DNA of 13,030 nucleotides from Spirochaetaceae bacterium (GTDB lineage: Bacteria; Spirochaetota; Spirochaetia; DSM-2461), in contig JAEINM010000069.1 of NCBI GenBank assembly GCA_016342385.1, forward strand, positions 1 through 13,030, in the 5' to 3' direction. Position numbers and translations under genes: made by a program. The notes under the pieces were generated by a model. The model did no database searches. It was not told the DNA's origin and saw only the letters and a list, made by a program, of their open reading frames with translations. This document shows positions 6,749 to 13,030 of the stretch, piece by piece (the first letter of the stretch is position 1; every line of letters starts with the position of its first letter).

Positions 6749-8320
6749 ATGGCGATGCAGGAAAGCTCTATTCACCGGTCAGTTTTACTAAACAACTTCT
6801 TTTTCTCTTTTATCATCACATATTATGTACCGTGGGCTGTCGCCGGAATTTTCCTTTTTTATTCAATCTTCTCTAGCCAGAAGGGAAAACACATTTTAAG
6901 AGTCGCCCTGCTTCCGGGGATAATTCTAGGTTTAATTCTTAATATTTCACTTCTATATAATTTCTCGACTGCACATTGCGGGCTGGAGAACAATCAGGTT
7001 CGGGATATTACATTCCAATTGGATGAGGATTCTTTTCTCTCAGGTAATGGAAAGACAATTATGAAGGCACATCTTCTGTTCGTAAAGAATCAGAAAGGAG
7101 TCACATGCTCTTCTTCCGGGTCGGTTCTTATTATTGACTCTAGAGAAAAAAACACTTTTTTCTGGGGGGAGATTTTAAACACAAAGGTTGAATTGAGAAC
7201 AATGAAGGATTCAAAAGAGATTTTCTACATAGTCTATGTTCAAAAGGAGATTAGCCATGAAGGGTGGGTTTCTCCGGTCTACAGGTTGAGAAAGAAGCTC
7301 ATTGAAGAAGTTTTTTCTATTACAAAAGATTTACCCGAAAATATTTCAGCCTTGTTTAATGCCCTGTATACAGGGAACACAGATCTGCTGGATAGAGAAC
7401 TGCTGGGGAAATTCCGGGAGAGTGGAGTCCCCCATCTCCTGGCCCTTTCAGGTTTTCATGTTACTATCATTGTATTAATAATGACTTTTCTCCTACAAAT
7501 CCTCATAGGACGGAATACCGCATTTTTAATGACGATTCCCCTGCTCCTTTTTTATCTGTTTTTTGCCGGCCCGTCTCCCTCTTTAATGAGAGCTGTAATA
7601 ATGTTTCTTTCAGGGGGATTCTATATGATCATGAAAAGGGACGTGAGTATTATACAGGTTCTTTTTATAACCTGTATTATTCAGCTCACACTTTCTCCCG
7701 TTCAGGGCCTGAGTCTATCTTTCCAATTATCGTATCTGGCTCTAGCGGGAATTCTCCTCCTGGGGAAAAGATTCAATTTTCTCTTTCAACCATGGATCCC
7801 CGGAGTGATCAGAGCGCCTCTCTGTGCTTCTCTGGGTGCCCATATTTTAACTTCACCACTTTTAATCTTACAGCTGGGGGAATTGTATCCCATTGGAATT
7901 TTGTCTTCAATTATCATTACTCCTCTTATCACTGCTTTCATGTGGCTTTCTCTCTGCCTTTTTATACTCAATTGGGTTGGTTTTCCAGAGGGCCTTATCA
8001 TAGATCTCATCGCGGTTTGTCACACGATTCTGGACTTAACAGTAAAAGTTGTTTATCGGTTTTCTGAATTCCGAGGAATCACCTTTTCATCAGCCGGTGA
8101 TATTTCCCTCTATTTATCATTACTTCTTATTGTTGTAGTATCACTTTATGTACAATCCTGGAGAAAATATGGAAGAAGAAAGAGATCTCAATTTAAATTA
8201 CGATTCACCATCGGAAATAAAGGCCTTGCTGGAGATTATGGGGTTGGGGCCCAGAAAGAAATGGAGTCAGAATTTTCTAATCAACAGAGATGCCAGAATC
8301 AGGCTGATTCAATGTATTGA
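6749..8320 (+). CDS. Short ComEC/Rec2-like DNA-uptake channel without the metallo-beta-lactamase domain
   Basis: About 523 residues from ATG at 6749. ComEC forms the inner-membrane channel that passes single-stranded DNA during natural transformation. Two or three N-terminal membrane helices (to about 70) precede a beta-rich stretch (about 85-170) in the position of the OB-fold. The competence domain follows with LALSGFHV (231-238) and AGPSPSLMRA (273-282), both family hallmarks, then several membrane helices to about residue 470. The C-terminal metallo-beta-lactamase domain of longer ComEC proteins (700-800 residues) is absent. The last 50 residues are basic and polar and are read entirely from DNA that also encodes RsmA in another frame, so this tail may be a stop-loss extension. 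The start is uncertain: no ribosome site precedes 6749 or 6755, and the TTG at 6713 lies inside the terminator's T-run. Competence in this organism is inferred only. Confidence 0.8.
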   Translation: MAMQESSIHRSVLLNNFFFSFIITYYVPWAVAGIFLFYSIFSSQKGKHILRVALLPGIILGLILNISLLYNFSTAHCGLENNQVRDITFQLDEDSFLSGNGKTIMKAHLLFVKNQKGVTCSSSGSVLIIDSREKNTFFWGEILNTKVELRTMKDSKEIFYIVYVQKEISHEGWVSPVYRLRKKLIEEVFSITKDLPENISALFNALYTGNTDLLDRELLGKFRESGVPHLLALSGFHVTIIVLIMTFLLQILIGRNTAFLMTIPLLLFYLFFAGPSPSLMRAVIMFLSGGFYMIMKRDVSIIQVLFITCIIQLTLSPVQGLSLSFQLSYLALAGILLLGKRFNFLFQPWIPGVIRAPLCASLGAHILTSPLLILQLGELYPIGILSSIIITPLITAFMWLSLCLFILNWVGFPEGLIIDLIAVCHTILDLTVKVVYRFSEFRGITFSSAGDISLYLSLLLIVVVSLYVQSWRKYGRRKRSQFKLRFTIGNKGLAGDYGVGAQKEMESEFSNQQRCQNQADSMY

Positions 8321-9062
8321 AATTAACAAAGGCGATCAAATATGGGAAATAGGTCCCGGTCTTGGTTCGATAACACGGTTACTCCTTGATAAGGGTGCTG
8401 ATCTCACTACTTTTGAAATAGATCCAGGTTATATCGAATATCTGAAAATGGCATTCCGAAATGATGATAAGTTCCATATAGTACAAGGTGATGTTGTAAA
8501 AACCTGGAAAGATCTTTACCGGAAGAATGGAAAGCCCGAGGGAATAGTGGGGAATCTTCCCTTTAATGCTGCTTCGGCAATTATTGCCTCATTTATAGAG
8601 AATAACAGTTTCCCAAAACAGTTTGCTGCCATTGTTCAAAGTGAATTAGCAGATAGGATTACGGCCCGACCCCGATCAAAAAATTATTCTTCATTTTCAA
8701 TACTCTGTCAGTATGCCTGTGAAGTCAAAGATATAGGGACTATTGGATCTGGTTCATTTTATCCCAGACCCAATGTCTCATCCAAAATTATCCGGATGCT
8801 GCCCCGTAGAATGAGCATAGATGTTCTGGATCAGAGCCTGTTTTTTATTCTTGTGCGAGATTGTTTTTCTTCCAGGCGGAAAACCCTACAGAATAATCTT
8901 AAAAATGCAGCTGGAAGAAGATTGCAGAAATATGGAAAGGAGCTGTTATTCCAAGCATTGGAAGAAGAAGGTATTTCTCTGAGTAGTAGAGCAGAAGAAT
9001 TGACAGTTGAACAATTTATTGCCCTATCTAACGCTATCAGCCGCTTATATTCTGGGTCATGA
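8169..9062 (+). CDS. rsmA: 16S rRNA dimethyladenosine transferase RsmA (KsgA)
   Basis: Dimethylates two adjacent adenines in the terminal helix of 16S rRNA (A1518 and A1519 in E. coli numbering) late in 30S assembly, using S-adenosylmethionine. At 297 residues it has normal length. Motifs: KKWSQNFL (30-37, where most members have a Gly before Gln), EIGPGLGSIT (60-69) for AdoMet binding, acidic E83 at the ribose position, GD at 107-108, and NLPF (129-132) as the catalytic NLPY-type motif with Phe for Tyr. A late F-Y-P-R-P-N-V-S-S-K segment matches the conserved FxPxPxV-S block. The ATG at 8169 is chosen because GGAG (8160-8163) lies at proper spacing; an ATG at 8148 in frame lacks a ribosome site. 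It overlaps the comEC-like frame by 152 bases and is followed 10 bases later by a methyltransferase gene. Confidence 0.93.
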   Translation: MEEERDLNLNYDSPSEIKALLEIMGLGPRKKWSQNFLINRDARIRLIQCIEINKGDQIWEIGPGLGSITRLLLDKGADLTTFEIDPGYIEYLKMAFRNDDKFHIVQGDVVKTWKDLYRKNGKPEGIVGNLPFNAASAIIASFIENNSFPKQFAAIVQSELADRITARPRSKNYSSFSILCQYACEVKDIGTIGSGSFYPRPNVSSKIIRMLPRRMSIDVLDQSLFFILVRDCFSSRRKTLQNNLKNAAGRRLQKYGKELLFQALEEEGISLSSRAEELTVEQFIALSNAISRLYSGS

Positions 9063-9072
9063 ACCGTCAGCC

Positions 9073-9708
9073 ATGAGTCATAAATGTCAAATCTGCTCAG
9101 AAATAACCTATGAGAAAACAGACAGGAAAGGACGAATCTTTCACTTCTGCCGGAATTGCCGGTTTATTTCACTCGATTCCTCTTTCTTCCTCACCCCAGA
9201 ACAGGAAAAAAAAAGATATGAGCTTCACAATAATACCCTAGAGAATCAGGGTTATAAAAAGTGGTTAAACTCATTTATTGATCAGGCTGTTAGTCCTTAT
9301 GTTCCGGTTCATGGGCAAATCCTTGATTTTGGAAGTGGTCCAAATCCGGTATTAAAGATTCTATTAGAACAAAAGGGTTTTTCCGTCAATATTTATGATA
9401 AATATTTCTATGATGTACCGTTTTCAGGGCTCTATGATACGATAACAGCAACTGAGGTCATGGAACATATTGCCTCTCCTGTTCAACTATTGGACACATT
9501 AAAAAAATCTCTTAAAACGAAGGGACATCTGGCCATTAAGACAGAATTCAGACCAGATAAAGATGAAGATTTTTTAAAGTGGTGGTATAAAGAGGATCCT
9601 ACGCATATCAGTTTTTTTTCCCGTCATACTTTTAATATTTTATCAGACAAAATTGGACTGGGGGTTATTTTTTCGGACAATTTTTCAATAATAATCTTTA
9701 GAAATTAA
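9073..9708 (+). CDS. Zinc-ribbon class I SAM-dependent methyltransferase, substrate unknown
   Basis: About 211 residues from ATG 9073. The N-terminus has a four-cysteine zinc ribbon: C5 and C8, then C26 and C29 as CRNC. A class I methyltransferase fold follows: motif I ILDFGSGPNP (83-92), an acidic D109 after strand 2, and the EVMEH block (128-132) after strand 4. A W-W-Y-x-x-D-x-T-H segment (170-178) and FFSRHTF (181-187) resemble the C-terminal block of small Methyltransf_23-type enzymes. The substrate is unknown. Its place ten bases after rsmA suggests the same transcript. No Shine-Dalgarno sequence is seen; an in-frame TTG at 9007 would add 22 residues overlapping rsmA and is less likely because the cysteine motif fits a start at 9073. 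Codons near residue 45-48 contain a run of nine A's (9206-9214), a possible slippage site. Confidence 0.8.
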   Translation: MSHKCQICSEITYEKTDRKGRIFHFCRNCRFISLDSSFFLTPEQEKKRYELHNNTLENQGYKKWLNSFIDQAVSPYVPVHGQILDFGSGPNPVLKILLEQKGFSVNIYDKYFYDVPFSGLYDTITATEVMEHIASPVQLLDTLKKSLKTKGHLAIKTEFRPDKDEDFLKWWYKEDPTHISFFSRHTFNILSDKIGLGVIFSDNFSIIIFRN

Positions 9709-9722
9709 CTTTTTGTCTTTTA

Positions 9723-9750
9723 TTGTCAGTTTTTTTTTTTTGGTTATACT
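9723..9750 (+). promoter_or_regulatory. Promoter with a 12-T tract in its spacer, upstream of cyclase-like genes B and C
   Basis: TTGTCA (9723-9728, 5 of 6) and TATACT (9745-9750, 5 of 6) are separated by 16 bp. Twelve of those spacer bases are an unbroken T run (9730-9741). The start is predicted near 9757. The match to a housekeeping promoter is good, and its position shows that the TTG at 9723 is not a translation start. Adding one T would give the optimal 17-bp spacing, so slippage could alter promoter strength. Confidence 0.65.
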
Positions 9751-9758
9751 TAGATAGT

Positions 9759-9772
9759 AGGAGACAATGTAA
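9759..9772 (+). promoter_or_regulatory. Shine-Dalgarno sequence followed by a start-stop pair (ATG TAA)
   Basis: AGGAGA (9759-9764) is followed after two bases by ATG directly joined to TAA (9767-9772). It lies 15 bases before the likely ATG of gene B at 9780 and 21 before the ATG at 9786. It may simply be a long-spaced ribosome site for B, or a minimal ORF that affects ribosome loading. Confidence 0.4.
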
Positions 9773-9779
9773 GAACTTT

Positions 9780-10721
9780 ATGGTAATGAAACGACATTTG
9801 AGAACCCTCTCTATCAATAGTCTTACAGAAGCACTGGATATTAAAACCATGCTGAATCTGGCCAATATTCTCATGACCGGATATGATTCTGATTATATCT
9901 ATAACAGGACCGGATTTCCTAAGAATATGCCCATGCCTCCCAGAGAAGTTGCCAGGCAGATAGTAGATGATATCAATTCTCTTGATCTCTATCCCGACTT
10001 TGTAACACTTTTGATCCGTATGCAGGAAGATGGGTATAAAGGACGGACATACAGGTTCCCTTATTTGAGGGAACTGCTGAACGATATACTTGAACAAGGG
10101 TATATTTATGAATCCACGAGAAAAATGTTTATTGAAGATCCGGAGGTGCGCAGAACTCCGAATTGGGGTGTTTTAAAGCTAAATGAGGAATACACAATTT
10201 CTTTTCTACGGGTTGATATTGTCGGAAATTCGGAGCTGGTCAGAAAATATCCATCAGATGTCATTAGGTCAACATATGCCGATTTCAAACATATTGTCAC
10301 AAGTATTTCTCAGAAACGAAATGCCAGAATCTGGAACTGGGAGGGTGATGGCGGTCTGGCGGCGTTCTATTTCGGTTCAAATATTCACCAGTCAGCTGTC
10401 ATAAGCGGCATGGAAATTCTCCATGAACTTTTTATGTATAACCGGTTGCACAATCAGTTGGATGAAATCCTTCATATCCGTATTGCAGTACATAGCGGAC
10501 CATGTAATTTCTTTGTCAGTCCAACAGACCTTGAAAGAAATGAGACAATCATCACCATTAAAGATTTGGAACAAAAGAATACAGAAGCAGATTCCCTGTC
10601 TATAAGCCGGACAGTATTTGTCATGCTGGATCCTTTAATTGCCCGCCAGTTTACCACTACAATGAGAAATAATAAAACGGAATGCTATAATTATAAAATC
10701 CGATGGGACGTAAAAGAATGA
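9780..10721 (+). CDS. Divergent class III nucleotidyl cyclase-like protein B
   Basis: About 313 residues from ATG 9780 (ATG 9786 is also possible), soluble. Residues 1-125 are helical and resemble the N-terminus of protein A, with comparable REVARQIVDDI (55-65) and LLRMQEDG-like segments. The cyclase-like domain begins at NWGVLK (128-133). The metal aspartates are D146 in VDIVGNS and D190 in IWNWEGDGG, with 44 residues between them exactly as in protein A. IRIAVHSG (233-240) matches the central strand. The purine-selecting Lys position is N186. The usual Asn/Arg transition-state motif cannot be found: the region reads IKDLEQKN. It may bind metal-nucleotide yet be catalytically altered. Its stop overlaps the start of protein C by four bases (ATGA), so the two are translationally coupled. 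A promoter with a T tract lies just upstream. No effector or toxin gene adjoins it. Activity is unknown. Confidence 0.75.
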   Translation: MVMKRHLRTLSINSLTEALDIKTMLNLANILMTGYDSDYIYNRTGFPKNMPMPPREVARQIVDDINSLDLYPDFVTLLIRMQEDGYKGRTYRFPYLRELLNDILEQGYIYESTRKMFIEDPEVRRTPNWGVLKLNEEYTISFLRVDIVGNSELVRKYPSDVIRSTYADFKHIVTSISQKRNARIWNWEGDGGLAAFYFGSNIHQSAVISGMEILHELFMYNRLHNQLDEILHIRIAVHSGPCNFFVSPTDLERNETIITIKDLEQKNTEADSLSISRTVFVMLDPLIARQFTTTMRNNKTECYNYKIRWDVKE

Positions 10722-11698
10722 TTGTAGCTGTATTTTCATCATTTAATGATATTCATCGCTTTTTTGAAGAGATCGATTCTTCTATGGAACACTCTATATA
10801 TTATCTCGACTGGGATGGTTATGAAGAACATCTGAGAAAAATGCCCGTTGAGACCCTTTTCTATATTGATATCAGAAATTTTAAAAAGGACAAAATTTCA
10901 GAATTGATTGATTGTTTTTCTCTTCTGGAGGAAAAACATTACGGAATAATTGATCCCGATTCTGTCATTAATGATGTGGGACGACTTTTTCACAATGGAG
11001 CCTCCGATTATATTAGTAAAAAAGTATTTGAAAGTGGATACTCTTCTATTCGTCTCAAAGTTGTCAATCGCTTTATTTTGTCCAGGGAGTATGAGCCAGA
11101 ACCGGTTATGGAGATATTTGAAGATAAATCCGAATTGAGTGGAGAAAACTGGACCTGTGTAGAAACCGGTCGAAATTATACTTTTGGTATGCTTTTTGCC
11201 GAGGTTGACGACCATCAACAATGGAAATTAAGATTGGGAAGCGAGAAATATGAGCAGTTTATGCGAAGTTTTTACAATATTCTAAATAGTGTTGTCGAAC
11301 CTATTATGGGCCGTTTCTGGATGTGGTCAGATACGGGTGGTATAGTTCTTTTTCCCTTTGACGGAAAAGACTGCAGAATAATAAAAGCGGCCTTTGAAAT
11401 GTTTCTCAATCGTCATATCATCTCTACTGAGAATCCTGATTTTGACATAGGAATGACATATCATTTTGTCATTCATATTGGTGAAACCATCTATGAGGAT
11501 AGAGGATTCACCAGTGAACTCATCTCTGAATCGGTTAACTCAATATTTCATATAGGGAATCATTATTCAGAAAAAGACAGCCTCTATATAACTGAAGAAG
11601 CTGAAAAATTTATCCCCTTGCGGTTAAGAGAGTTTTTTGATGATCAGGGGATGTTTGAGGGCAGACATATAAAAAAAATGAAAAAGGTTCATTTGTAA
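10718..11698 (+). CDS. Pseudo-receiver fused to degenerate cyclase-like domain, protein C
   Basis: A 326-residue soluble protein starting at ATG 10718 inside the stop of gene B (an ATG at 10703 in frame adds five residues). Residues 1-120 resemble a response-regulator receiver: LFYIDIRN with D51 at the phosphorylation position, and NGASDYISKK with K101 at the conserved lysine, 50 residues apart as in CheY-like proteins. The acidic pair near residue 10 is missing, so phosphorylation is doubtful. Residues about 150-295 align without gaps to proteins A and B through the metal region: E162 replaces the first Asp, and the second site reads WSDTGG, with Thr at the aligned position and Asp one residue early. 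N274 and H278 (SVNSIFH) match the Asn/His of protein A. It is probably catalytically dead and regulatory, perhaps a partner of B. No histidine kinase lies nearby. Confidence 0.68.
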   Translation: MIVAVFSSFNDIHRFFEEIDSSMEHSIYYLDWDGYEEHLRKMPVETLFYIDIRNFKKDKISELIDCFSLLEEKHYGIIDPDSVINDVGRLFHNGASDYISKKVFESGYSSIRLKVVNRFILSREYEPEPVMEIFEDKSELSGENWTCVETGRNYTFGMLFAEVDDHQQWKLRLGSEKYEQFMRSFYNILNSVVEPIMGRFWMWSDTGGIVLFPFDGKDCRIIKAAFEMFLNRHIISTENPDFDIGMTYHFVIHIGETIYEDRGFTSELISESVNSIFHIGNHYSEKDSLYITEEAEKFIPLRLREFFDDQGMFEGRHIKKMKKVHL

Positions 11699-11710
11699 TT
11701 TTCTTATGAC

Positions 11711-11781
11711 GGTCGCATGGTCGCAGTGACAGGTCACGACCTGTCAGTACGCGACCTGTTATTGCGCGACCTGTTATTGCG
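11711..11781 (+). repeat. Cluster of 15-bp tandem repeats plus an inverted copy between convergent genes
   Basis: Three head-to-tail copies of CGACCTGTYAKTRCG occupy 11737-11751, 11752-11766 and 11767-11781; the last two are identical. An inverted copy with 12 of 15 matches lies at 11722-11736, and GGTCGCA occurs twice at 11711-11717 and 11719-11725. The cluster is richer in GC than its surroundings and fills the gap between protein C and dapA, ending six bases from the dapA stop codon. No T-run follows in either direction, so it is not an ordinary terminator. Confidence 0.85.
11727..11746. repeat. 9-bp inverted repeat with 2-base centre
   Basis: TGACAGGTC, then AC, then GACCTGTCA form a perfect palindrome arising where the inverted and direct repeat copies meet. 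It could act as a protein site, a cruciform, or (with the loop opened to 4-6 bases) an RNA hairpin between the convergent transcripts. Confidence 0.75.
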
Positions 11782-11787
11782 ATTCCT

Positions 11788-12663
11788 CTAGAGTAATCCC
11801 TGTTGTTTCAACACTATTTTCAGCTGTTCTTTTGTTTCTTCAGAGGGAGGACATAGTGGTAATCTGAAAACTTCTTCAATATTACCAATCAGAGACATGG
11901 CGGATTTTATGGGAAGAGGATTCGTTTCCAGAGTCATAGCCTTGAATAATGGCAGCAGTTTGTAGTGCAGATCCCTGGCCTTTTTTAGATCGCCTTTCAG
12001 TGCTGACCCTATCATGCTTTCCATTTCTGCCGGTATTAGATTGCTGGCTACAGAAATGACACCACTACCACCGAGTAGAGTTATGGGCATAGCAATGTTA
12101 TCATCTCCTGAAAGCAGAGCAAAATCATCGGGTTTTCTGCTCAGTACATCCATCATCTGACCAATATTTCCGCTGGCTTCTTTTACCGCAATAATATTGG
12201 GGTGAGAAGCTAATCTCATTAATGTGTCAGTTTCAATATTGACTCCGGATCGTCCCTGAATATTATATACAACAATCGGAAGATCGACATTATCCGCGAT
12301 AGTCATAAAATGCCTGTATAAACCTTCCTGATTTGGCTTGTTGTAATAAGGAGCGACCTGAAGACTGGCATCTGCACCTATATCCTTAGCTGCTTGAGTC
12401 ATTTCAAGAGCTTCCGCTGTGCAGTTGGCACCTGTTCCGGCAATAACATTTTTTCGTCCGGCAGATTGTTTTACAACTAGATTTATAACATCAATATTCT
12501 CTTTTATGGTCAACGTGGGGCTCTCCCCGGTTGTTCCAACGGGAACAAGGCCGGAAATTCCTTCGGCTATCTGAAAATCGACCAGATCTTTTAGTTTTTC
12601 CTTATCCAACTCTCCATTTTTTGAGAATGGGGTTATTAATGCTGTATAAACACCTGAAAACAT
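11788..12663 (-). CDS. dapA: 4-hydroxy-tetrahydrodipicolinate synthase DapA
   Basis: Condenses pyruvate with aspartate semialdehyde, the committed step to diaminopimelate (peptidoglycan) and lysine. At 291 residues it has normal length for this TIM-barrel family. Catalytic residues are all in place: K161 (VKEASGN) forms the Schiff base with pyruvate, Y133 (VVYNIQGRSG), and T44-T45 (PVGTTGES). R138 marks it as DapA rather than sialate lyase. The ATG at 12663 follows an AGAGGAG ribosome site at 12670-12676 with a six-base gap. The gene lies downstream of dapB on the same strand and is probably co-transcribed with it, although a repeat element fills the space between them. No intrinsic terminator is seen after the stop; a palindromic repeat cluster is there instead. 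Confidence 0.96.
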   Translation of the reverse strand: MFSGVYTALITPFSKNGELDKEKLKDLVDFQIAEGISGLVPVGTTGESPTLTIKENIDVINLVVKQSAGRKNVIAGTGANCTAEALEMTQAAKDIGADASLQVAPYYNKPNQEGLYRHFMTIADNVDLPIVVYNIQGRSGVNIETDTLMRLASHPNIIAVKEASGNIGQMMDVLSRKPDDFALLSGDDNIAMPITLLGGSGVISVASNLIPAEMESMIGSALKGDLKKARDLHYKLLPLFKAMTLETNPLPIKSAMSLIGNIEEVFRLPLCPPSEETKEQLKIVLKQQGLL

Positions 12664-12674
12664 ATTCTACTCCT

Positions 12675-12765
12675 CTATCGACTATGTTCGGGTCCCGAAG
12701 CTTCGCTTCCCCCGAAATATCTACTATCGACTATGTTCGGGTCCCGAAGCTTCGCTTCCCCCGAA
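12675..12765 (-). repeat. Two 42-bp repeat copies (49-bp period) filling the dapB-dapA gap
   Basis: Copies at 12675-12716 and 12724-12765 are identical over 42 bp. On the dap coding strand each unit can fold as nested stems: TTCGGG pairs with CCCGAA, and inside that GAAGC pairs with GCTTC around a GAA loop. An alternative local hairpin, TTCGG with CCGAA around GAC, competes for the same bases. One copy abuts the dapB stop codon, and the other runs into the dapA Shine-Dalgarno sequence. It resembles REP-type or processing elements, but I do not recognise the family. Confidence 0.88.
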
Positions 12766-13030
12766 TTATCTTTCATTAAAAAGATCATTAATATAATCTT
12801 CTACTTTAAAAAAACCTTTCTTTCCTATAAGCCACTGGGCTGCCAATACAGAACCTAGAGCGAATCCTTTTCTATTTCTGGCTCTATGGGTTATTTCCAC
12901 AGTGTCGGCAATGCTGTCCAGCATTACCGAATGGGTTCCAGGGACAAATCCTCCCCTTACAGAAGCAACATGAAGTTCATGTTCTTTAATCTGTCTGTTT
13001 AATGCATCTTTTATAATTGTTGTTTTTCTA
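12766..13030 (-). CDS. dapB: 4-hydroxy-tetrahydrodipicolinate reductase DapB, C-terminal part only
   Basis: The frame is open from the right edge to the TAA at 12766-12768, giving 87 residues. It reduces the DapA product using NAD(P)H in the same pathway. The C-terminal signature is clear: VRGGFVPGTHSV, then EITHRARNRKGFALGSVLAAQWL, here split at the internal Arg, followed by the GKKGFFKVEDYI ending that corresponds to the final helix of DapB. The N-terminal dinucleotide-binding part lies outside the window. Gene order is dapB then dapA on the minus strand. Confidence 0.9.
   Translation of the reverse strand, partial: RKTTIIKDALNRQIKEHELHVASVRGGFVPGTHSVMLDSIADTVEITHRARNRKGFALGSVLAAQWLIGKKGFFKVEDYINDLFNER

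Noticed and set aside
9723..9779. TTG at 9723 as the start of protein B.
   Set aside because: It is the -35 element of a good promoter, so it would not be transcribed from it.
11737..11781. Tandem repeats as a mini CRISPR.
   Set aside because: The 15-bp units are contiguous without spacers, and no cas gene is present.
11717..11791. A 24-codon ORF through the 15-bp repeats, with repeated R-D-L-L-L.
   Set aside because: The 15-bp unit keeps any frame open, there is no ribosome site, and the reading merely reflects the repeat. Treated as a non-coding repeat.
12531..12779. An 82-residue plus-strand ORF.
   Set aside because: It is antisense to the dapA N-terminus and runs through the dap repeats; dapA is certain on the other strand.

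Overview
The window reads as ordinary chromosomal DNA from an AT-rich bacterium, most likely a spirochaete (Spirochaetales). Supporting this are a class III fructose-1,6-bisphosphatase, a loose F-S-S-C lipobox on a YD-repeat-like lipoprotein, a membrane-anchored PilZ protein with an acidic tail, a HEAT-like secreted protein, and a family of odd nucleotide-cyclase-like proteins. The lineage is inferred from gene content, without any search. I see no rRNA, tRNA, insertion sequence or CRISPR array. No gene-free stretch exceeds about 120 bases.

Layout. Bases 2-1501 carry the end of a class III fructose-1,6-bisphosphatase (5' part outside the window). A cyclase-like protein, here called A, follows at 1590-2537. 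Convergent to it, on the minus strand, is a CPBP-family membrane protease (2600-3277) whose promoter predicts an almost leaderless mRNA. Divergent from that is a membrane-anchored PilZ protein (3393-4508). A lipoprotein and a secreted HEAT-like protein form a one-base-overlap pair (4613-6666) closed by a perfect intrinsic terminator (6682-6714). Next is a tight plus-strand run: a short ComEC-like channel lacking the metallo-beta-lactamase end, rsmA overlapping it by about 150 bases, and a zinc-ribbon methyltransferase.

A new promoter at 9723-9750, with 12 T's in its 16-bp spacer, drives two overlapping genes. These are cyclase-like protein B (9780-10721) and protein C (10718-11698), a pseudo-receiver fused to a degenerate cyclase-like domain. 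A repeat cluster (11711-11781) separates C from the convergent minus-strand lysine/peptidoglycan genes dapB (partial, at the right edge) and dapA. A second repeat, two copies with a 49-bp period, fills almost all of the dapB-dapA gap.

The most unusual content is the A/B/C family. The three share an ungapped block of 45 residues between the two metal-site positions of class III cyclases. A and B keep both aspartates, and C keeps neither (Glu and Thr). All three lack the usual purine-selecting lysine, and A and C carry His where the transition-state Arg normally sits. B and C are co-transcribed and might work as a catalytic/regulatory pair. The homopolymer inside their promoter spacer could make expression switch by slippage. 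With the PilZ protein nearby, the region suggests nucleotide-based signalling, although the genes belong to several transcription units.
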